A stretch of 64,000 nt of DNA from Botryosphaeria dothidea (lineage: Eukaryota > Ascomycota > Dothideomycetes > Botryosphaeriales > Botryosphaeriaceae). A model generated the notes under the pieces. That model saw only the letters and a list, made by a program, of their open reading frames with translations, was not told where the DNA came from and made no database searches. This document shows positions 58,486-64,000 of the stretch, in pieces. The position numbers were made by a program, and so were the translations under genes. Positions within the stretch are counted from its first letter, which is position 1, and the number at the start of each line of letters is the position of its first letter. The stretch lies in NCBI GenBank assembly GCA_011503125.2, contig WWBZ02000082.1:1302001-1366000 (forward strand). Direction: 5' to 3'.

Positions 58486-59781
58486 TCACCTTCCCGAGAT
58501 CAACCGCATTTGCTCCACGTAATCAGACCATCCCGGGACCACCTCCCGGTGGAAATACTCCAGCCCCTTCGCCCCATCGTTGCCTTCAGTATCGTCCCGC
58601 ATATCAAACACCCGGTCCGGGCTCGCCGCCAACACGCGTCCTGCGAGCAAAGAAATCATCAGCCAGCCGCTCAACGCACGCCCGCCATCCCACCAGGCAA
58701 AAGAAGACGAACCACGAGGACTTGGGGATTCCGAGACTCACCGTTCAACCCCTCCCCCTCCTCCACCAGCATGCAGGCCCGCACCGCCCACTCCGTGCCC
58801 ATCGCCACCGGACACCCCACGCGCGCGAACAAGCCCACCAGATCCGGCGCCGCGCCCCCTTTGGTCCCGTCCGTCATCGGTGTGCGCGTCAGCCACGGCG
58901 CCACGCTGTTGACGCGGTGGCCCCGCCGCGCGAAGAGCGGACGCAGGTCCCGGAAGAGGCCGCGCAGGCGGCGTTGTTGGGAGAGTCGACCTGGATCACG
59001 CGTCAGCTGCTCTGCGCTTTTCTGGTGTGGAGACTGGGAGTACCGACGTAGGCGAGCATGCTGGTGAAGAGGACGAGGGACTTGGGTGCCGTGGGGGTGG
59101 GGGTGGAGGTGGGGAGCTCGAAGAAGAGTTGGGCGAGCTTGGCGGTGTAGGTTAGGCCGATGGTGTTGATGTTGATGGGGGAGACATCGGGGGGTGGGGG
59201 GTCGGAGGAGGATGAGGAGAGATCAAAGGGGGGTTCGGTGGGGGTGACAAAGGGGGAGCCGAGGATGGCGGCGCAGGCGATGACGATGTCGAGGGTGTGG
59301 GTGGGGTGGAAGCGGGTTGCGGCTTTGAAGGCGTGGAGTTGGTCGTCCCAAGAGGCTATGTCGGTGCGGACGAATTGGGCGCTGCGGGGGAGGTTAGGGA
59401 GCTGCGTCTTGAGGGTGGTGTTTGCCTGAGGATTTCTTACTGGTGTCCTCGGGATACGAGAAAATCGACATGCTGGGCACCGAGATCTTCGTTGATGTCG
59501 ACGAGGGTTACGTATGCACTGTGTGGAGATGTTGGTCCAATGTGAGCCTAAACTGAGCAAGGAGAGAAAGTATAGCGGATGTACGGTGAAGGGGAAAGCT
59601 TGAACAAGTAATGCCAAACTTACCCCTTTTCCGCATACGTTTGCGCAATTGCTGCGCCGACGCCGGAAGCTCCTCCAGTGATCAAGACATTCTTCCCAGA
59701 AAGAGAAGCCCCGTCCAGACGCTTGTTACAGTCCTCAAGACTGACAGCTCGGGAGAGCGGAGCTTGAGGTAGGGAAATCAT
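58486..59781 (-). CDS. Short-chain dehydrogenase-like protein lacking the YxxxK motif
   Basis: Five minus-strand exons: 59624-59781, 59441-59518, 59044-59381, 58742-58990 and 58486-58640; introns of 105, 59, 53 and 101 nt, all GT...AG; 325 aa. The Rossmann motif TGGASGVG (36-43), GAYVTLVDINEDLG, AQFVRTDIASWDDQ and TLDIVIACAAILGSPF are typical of fungal 15-hydroxyprostaglandin-dehydrogenase-like SDRs. The strand with the catalytic Ser is SLVLFTSMLAYVG. Where the family has YxASK, the spliced product goes directly to GRLSQQRRLRGLFRDLRPLF, so the Tyr and Lys are missing. The unspliced reading (TPSLHTRKAQSS) also lacks them and stops. RVNSVAPWLTRTPMTD and a C-terminal MRDDTEG segment are present. 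It could be catalytically dead or a young pseudogene. Confidence 0.75.
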
Positions 59782-60762
59782 TTTCCGGAATGCGTTCAAT
59801 TGGGGGACAGGATGGGCGCGATAGCTGCTTATATGCATCGATTTGGTCGGAATGTGACACCAAAAGCACTTGGATATTAGCATGCAAAGCCAAGGTCGGC
59901 TTACTGCGGGTTGAACAGCGTTTCATGCGCGACCTCAGAAAATAGATCTGACTGCGTTTGTGCAACCAGAAGATAGTGATCACGCCCAAACTCAGCAGAC
60001 AACTGTAAAGAATAAGGAGAGTACTTCTCCCAAGCTGACATGCCGTAAGAGCGGGGGATATAGCAAGCAGGGATTCCACTAAGACATTGAAAGGGTAATC
60101 CTTTCAATTGGCTCTTCAATATCTGCAAAGTGTGGTAAGTGGAAATTAGATCCACTAAACATAGTTTCCACTTCGAGAACGCATCACTCAGCTGGCCGCA
60201 CAGCCTAATGCCATCCAAGTGGCCGATAAACACCGTGAAAGCATGGAGACAACTGAGAATCCAAAAGGGTGCGGTGGTCGTCGGGTCTCCGCTCAGCCAT
60301 GCGGGGTTACGTCCATTGCAACGCGCAAACCAGATGTCTCGGGCTGCATTGACGCCACTCCCTGCTGCATGGGACAATTGGAAATATCTACCAATGACCA
60401 AGCCCGCGGCTTCATGTTCATACTTCTACAGATTATTTCTGCGAATTGTCTGGTCTTATTTTGAAGCCAAAACACGGCCAAAGCTGTGGTGGCGACTGCG
60501 TAAGCACTTCACTCAGCTCAAGGTTTACTTCATAGTCTGCGAGAGATCGTAGTCATTATATTAATGAATGTACTGCAGATATTTTCGGCACGTCTGCAAA
60601 GTGTAGTCTAGATTGGAAGAGGACGAATGATTACACCCCAGAGTCCCGTGAGCATTACCTCCGCCACGCTCGATAGTTCATCATTTTGTTTTTGGAGACA
60701 GAATACGGACAAGGGTCCCAAAAAGGCAACGGTATTCGAAGGCATTCATAGACTTTCTGCGC
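59782..60762. other. Intergenic with one unassigned open frame
   Basis: A minus-strand frame of 166 codons (59901-60401) is open but begins at a weak start and matches nothing I know; an overlapping plus frame (60139-60552) is equally long. I assign no gene. Confidence 0.4.
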
Positions 60763-62337
60763 TCAAGCGACGAAAGCCCTCTTGCGTTTGTTGCCGGGAT
60801 CATCATGGTTGTCGTCGTCGCCGTTGTTAATCATGTCGCCCTTAAGATTCCAGGTGTTGCCACCACCGCTCTCGAGAGTCCAGAACTTGCCGCTTAAGTG
60901 AGGCTGCCCGCCCGCCTGCCACTGGACACCCTGGCCGCCGCCGGATTGAGCATACTGGTCAGCAGGCTGGTACTGACCGTAAGTGGACTGCTGGTTTTGG
61001 TTGCTCTGCTGGTTTCGATTGTCCTGGCCGCCCAAACCAGTGGACTGGTGGTTCTGGTTGAACTGGTTGTTACTATTCTGGGTACTGCCGCCAGCTCCCG
61101 CGCCGCCCTGAGTGAATTGCTGGGTGTTCGCGCCGCCACCGACACCGCTGCCGCCAGCTCCCGCACCGCCCTGAGTGAGTTGCTGGGTGTTCGCGCCGCC
61201 GCCACCGACACCGCTGCCGCCAGCTCCCGCACCGCCCTGAGTGAGTTGCTGGGTGTTCGCGCCGCCGCCACCGACACCGCTGCCGCCAGCTCCCGCACCG
61301 CCCTGAGTGAATTGCTGGGTGTTCGCGCCGCCACCGACGACACCGCTGCCGCCAGCTCCCGCACCGCCCTGAGTGAATTGCTGGGTGTTCGCGCCGCCAC
61401 CGACGACACCGCTGCCGCCAGCTCCCGCACCGCCCTGAGTGAGTTGCTGGGTGTTCGCGCCGCTTCCGCCGTACTGGTCGCTGCCGCTGCCCTGGCCATA
61501 AGTGGACTGCTGGTTTGCATTGCCCTGGCCGTTTGCGCCGTACTGGCCGCTGCCGCCGATTCCGCCGTCCTGAGTGGGCTGGAAGTTCTGCTGCTGCTGC
61601 GTTGTTCCCAAGGTGCTGAGGCACTCGGAGAAGTCGTTCTGGACGGGCTGCCAGATCTCAAAGATGTCGATTTTCTGGGAAGGCACGATCTGGACGAGGG
61701 TCTGGGTGATTTGCTGCGGAAGACTGTCAGTTTCTGTGATGTGAGACCCTCTCGGAGTCAAGGCTGGCTTACACCAAAGAGGCCCTGAATCTGCTGGAGA
61801 GAACCGAGGAGGATGCCAACGATCTGGGAGAAGATGTCCAGGCTGCTCCTGAGCGTGTTGAGGACTTCCTGCTGGGTGTTCAAGACCTAGAGAGGATGTT
61901 ATTTTGGATGTCCCACTGGTTTGTAGAAGAACTCACATCAGTCCAAGCCTTGTAGATCTCGGCTGCTTCCTCCTGACTGTACGTGATCTGTTGTTGTCGA
62001 ACCTTCTGGATAAGTGTATAGGTGGTCTGCGTCGTGGAAATGATATTATTGAATCCGCCGCTGATGGCCTGCGAGGACGTGTCAGTGATTGCTCGACTGA
62101 AAGATTTGAAGTGTCTCGTACCCCGAAGCTAAAGCCAGCACCGCCACCGCCACCACCGATGTATCCACCCTTACCACCCTGACTGCCATCGGAGGAGCAG
62201 GTAGTCTTCAGGTCGGTCAACTCGCTGCTCAAGCCATTGAGAGAGGCGATAATTTGGGCAGCATCGGGGTTGGCGATAGACGGCACTGCCAGAAAGGCAA
62301 GAGCTGCAGTAAAAGCGGCACGAATGTTGTAAAGCAT
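60763..62337 (-). CDS. Secreted Gly/Gln/Asn-rich repeat protein, possibly HsbA-like at the N-terminus
   Basis: Four minus-strand exons: 62122-62337, 61937-62068, 61773-61886 and 60763-61713; introns of 53, 50 and 59 nt; 470 aa. The signal peptide is MLYNIRAAFTAALAFLAVPS, cleaved near residue 22. Residues about 23-190 are helical: AAQIIASLNGLSSELTDLKT, TTQTTYTLIQKVRQQQITYS, VLNTQQEVLNTLRSSLDIFS, QITQTLVQIVPSQKIDIFEI; this recalls hydrophobic-surface-binding protein A, but weakly. The remainder is low-complexity with six tandem units (GANTQQ[F/L]TQGGAGAGGSGV) and a Gln/Asn-rich segment. The tail is PHLSGKFWTLESGGG followed by a charged end, GNKRKRAFVA. No GPI signal. A cell-surface or matrix adhesion role is inference. 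Confidence 0.75.
61088..61462 (-). repeat. Coding minisatellite, six units of 63-66 bp
   Basis: Six in-frame copies encoding GANTQQ(F/L)TQGGAGAGGS plus a GV(V/G)GG spacer within the last exon of the secreted protein. Copies are nearly identical at the DNA level, with Phe/Leu and Val/Gly alternation, so copy number may vary between strains. Confidence 0.9.
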
Positions 62338-64000
62338 GTCGTTGCTTCGCAGATGGCAATGAGAGGACTGAGATAGAAGCGAGTGATTTGCCAATTGGAG
62401 AATGTGAAGAGAAGTGCTTGAGAGACACTGAACAAGTAGAAGGATTATGGAGTTCCTTTTTATAATACTTCCAAATGCTCTCAGAAACTTGCAATCTATT
62501 TTAGTGTCGTATTTTCCTACCCCTGTATGCTTAAATGCCTGCTTCTACTGACAGCTGAAGACGAGGACGGTGCAGTGATCCGGCCGACCTGAACCGGTAG
62601 TAAGTTAGATTAAATTGCGATCTGGTATACCTAATGCGGAGATGTAGCTCGGTTCAATCTGAGGGCCATTGAAGGCGAGGGTTCCCGTCGCGGTCGATTA
62701 CGATGGTGCCTAATGCATGATCAGTCTGCATACTCTGTTGGGGAATGCCATGTGCAAGTGTTGTGATTGGAATGCATCCTACCCAAGGCTGCGTGGCGAT
62801 TTCTATTAGTAACTCTTTCCTTTCCGAGTTAAATTCTCTGGGAGTATCCTTTGCTGTGGAATCCCCACAGGCTAAGGTTGCGGCGGAGACGCTCTTCCCA
62901 TGCAGGTGGAAAATTGTATTGACCGAAATTGGTCCATACGAAAAGAAAGAACCAAGACGTCCAGTGCTTGGGATCGCTATCCAGAGTACCCAATAGAGCA
63001 GACGAAGAGTAGCTTAGAGCAGTGCATTTACAGTTTCGTGAAAGCTTGGTCTCTAAGGTTGTGCGTCCGGTCGAACCAAGCGTTCCCATTTCGGGCAGAA
63101 ACGTACTCGGTTCAGGAAGTGCCCTGCCCAGAAGAGAGTATAACCAGAATAGGCGCTACCGGATGCCGGATTACGCCGGCGGAAAAGCCCATGAACGTGC
63201 CCGTAGGGCGCTGCCCTGGCTAACGGGGCATTAGCGCAGAACCTTAATTCTCTTGTCGGAGCATCTCATCGTTAGGTTGACTTGAGCTCGACGCCTGCTC
63301 AGGTACTAAGGGGAACCATCGTTGGTAGCAAGCCGAGAAGGAATTCAAGAACATCATTTGCTCTTTATTCACAATGTTCCTCCACAAAGAAGCAAACTCG
63401 TCTTGACAGTCCTCGTAATCGTTGCGAGTACGATCTGGCGAGCACGAGAAGAGTCTATATTCGCGTAAATAGTGCTAGAAAAAACTTCAATTGCCTCCGT
63501 ACGGAGAGATTTTCAGCTGGATGCGGTTGTGAGCCTTCACTCATGCCCTATCCTTTGGCTTGAAGTCAGTGTTGCGCGGAAATTACCAGCATCTCGTGAC
63601 GTGCTCTGTTGTCCCGCCGTGCTTCTCGAAGCGACTTACGACTCGCACCGCGAATACGGAAGAAGTATATCGAGAACAGGAGAAATCACATCATCTTGAT
63701 TGCGAGTTGCTCTGTCTTTTCCGCTCGCTCCCGTGCGGGCCGTCGGGTTAGCCAAAGCTCAACTCGTGCTCGGCGACGTTTTGTATCAGGTAGATGAACC
63801 ATTGCGGAGATACCATAGCACAGGCTATATGAAGAAGGGCAAGGCAATGGCTGCTGCGAGTTGTCGAATCGACGTTAATACTGAGTTTGGGTTGTGAAAT
63901 GCTGTTCCCCGCACTCCAACTGCTTGACAATCGTCAGCAGTCAGCGGGAAAGTTGCCGTGCCGGTTATAAAAATATCACGAAGCCAAGCGGAGAAACAAA
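62338..64000. other. Intergenic to the window end, no gene seen
   Basis: About 1.7 kb. Several plus-strand frames of 60-107 codons and minus frames of 60-90 codons occur, with no motif, splice pattern or tRNA-like structure that I can support. Confidence 0.5.

Noticed and set aside
59901..60401. Minus-strand 166-codon frame as a gene
   Set aside because: No start support, no domain and an equally long frame on the other strand.
61088..61462. Regular repeats that could suggest a CRISPR array
   Set aside because: Units are in frame, have no unique spacers and lie in an exon of a eukaryotic gene.
62600..62760. tRNA gene suggested by a GGTTCAATC-like string near 62650
   Set aside because: No acceptor stem or anticodon arm could be fitted around it.

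Overview
The window looks like nuclear DNA of a filamentous ascomycete (Pezizomycotina), probably a plant-associated or plant-decaying one. The evidence is short GT...AG introns (mostly 45-125 nt), genes on both strands without operons, fungal cellulose-binding modules (CBM1), a HET-domain gene typical of these fungi, and C-to-T/G-to-A decay that looks like repeat-induced point mutation (RIP). The class (Dothideomycete-like) is only an inference. I identify 21 protein-coding genes, most with a full exon model, and three gene relics.

Layout. 0.5-6.2 kb: housekeeping genes (Lcp5/neuroguidin, S-adenosylmethionine synthetase, GPN-loop GTPase 3). 8-12 kb: a pair of secreted polysaccharide-degrading enzymes in tandem, GH6 cellobiohydrolase with N-terminal CBM1 and GH131 beta-glucanase with C-terminal CBM1, each with a GGCTAA-type site upstream. 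12.2-15.8 kb: a short-chain dehydrogenase and mitochondrial GatB. 16-21.6 kb: a decayed accessory island with a broken HET gene, a perfect-looking hairpin, a broken unknown gene, a 474-bp element with 58-bp terminal inverted repeats (RIP marks in one arm only), a 45-bp degenerate tandem array and AT-rich filler. 21.6-37.2 kb: allantoicase, CorA-type Mg transporter, FRAG1/DRAM/SFK1 membrane protein, cytosolic GMC oxidoreductase, DsbA-family protein, a 101-aa membrane protein and a DOPA-dioxygenase-like protein. 37.5-55.2 kb: an unknown 635-aa protein, a mucin-like single-pass membrane protein, Apn1 endonuclease divergent from Dim1 methyltransferase, a cyclase-family protein, and a large single-exon protein with a cysteine-rich N-terminus. 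55-64 kb: a second accessory stretch with a retropepsin-like relic, an SDR lacking its catalytic YxxxK, and a secreted glycine/glutamine-rich repeat protein.

How the genes relate. Most are independent housekeeping genes. The only clear functional pair is GH6/GH131. I find no biosynthetic cluster and no convincing new multi-gene system. The most unusual material is the decayed island at 16-21.6 kb and the repeat-bearing surface protein at 60.8-62.3 kb. All exon models were read by eye from splice consensus and protein-family conservation; no search or transcript data were available.
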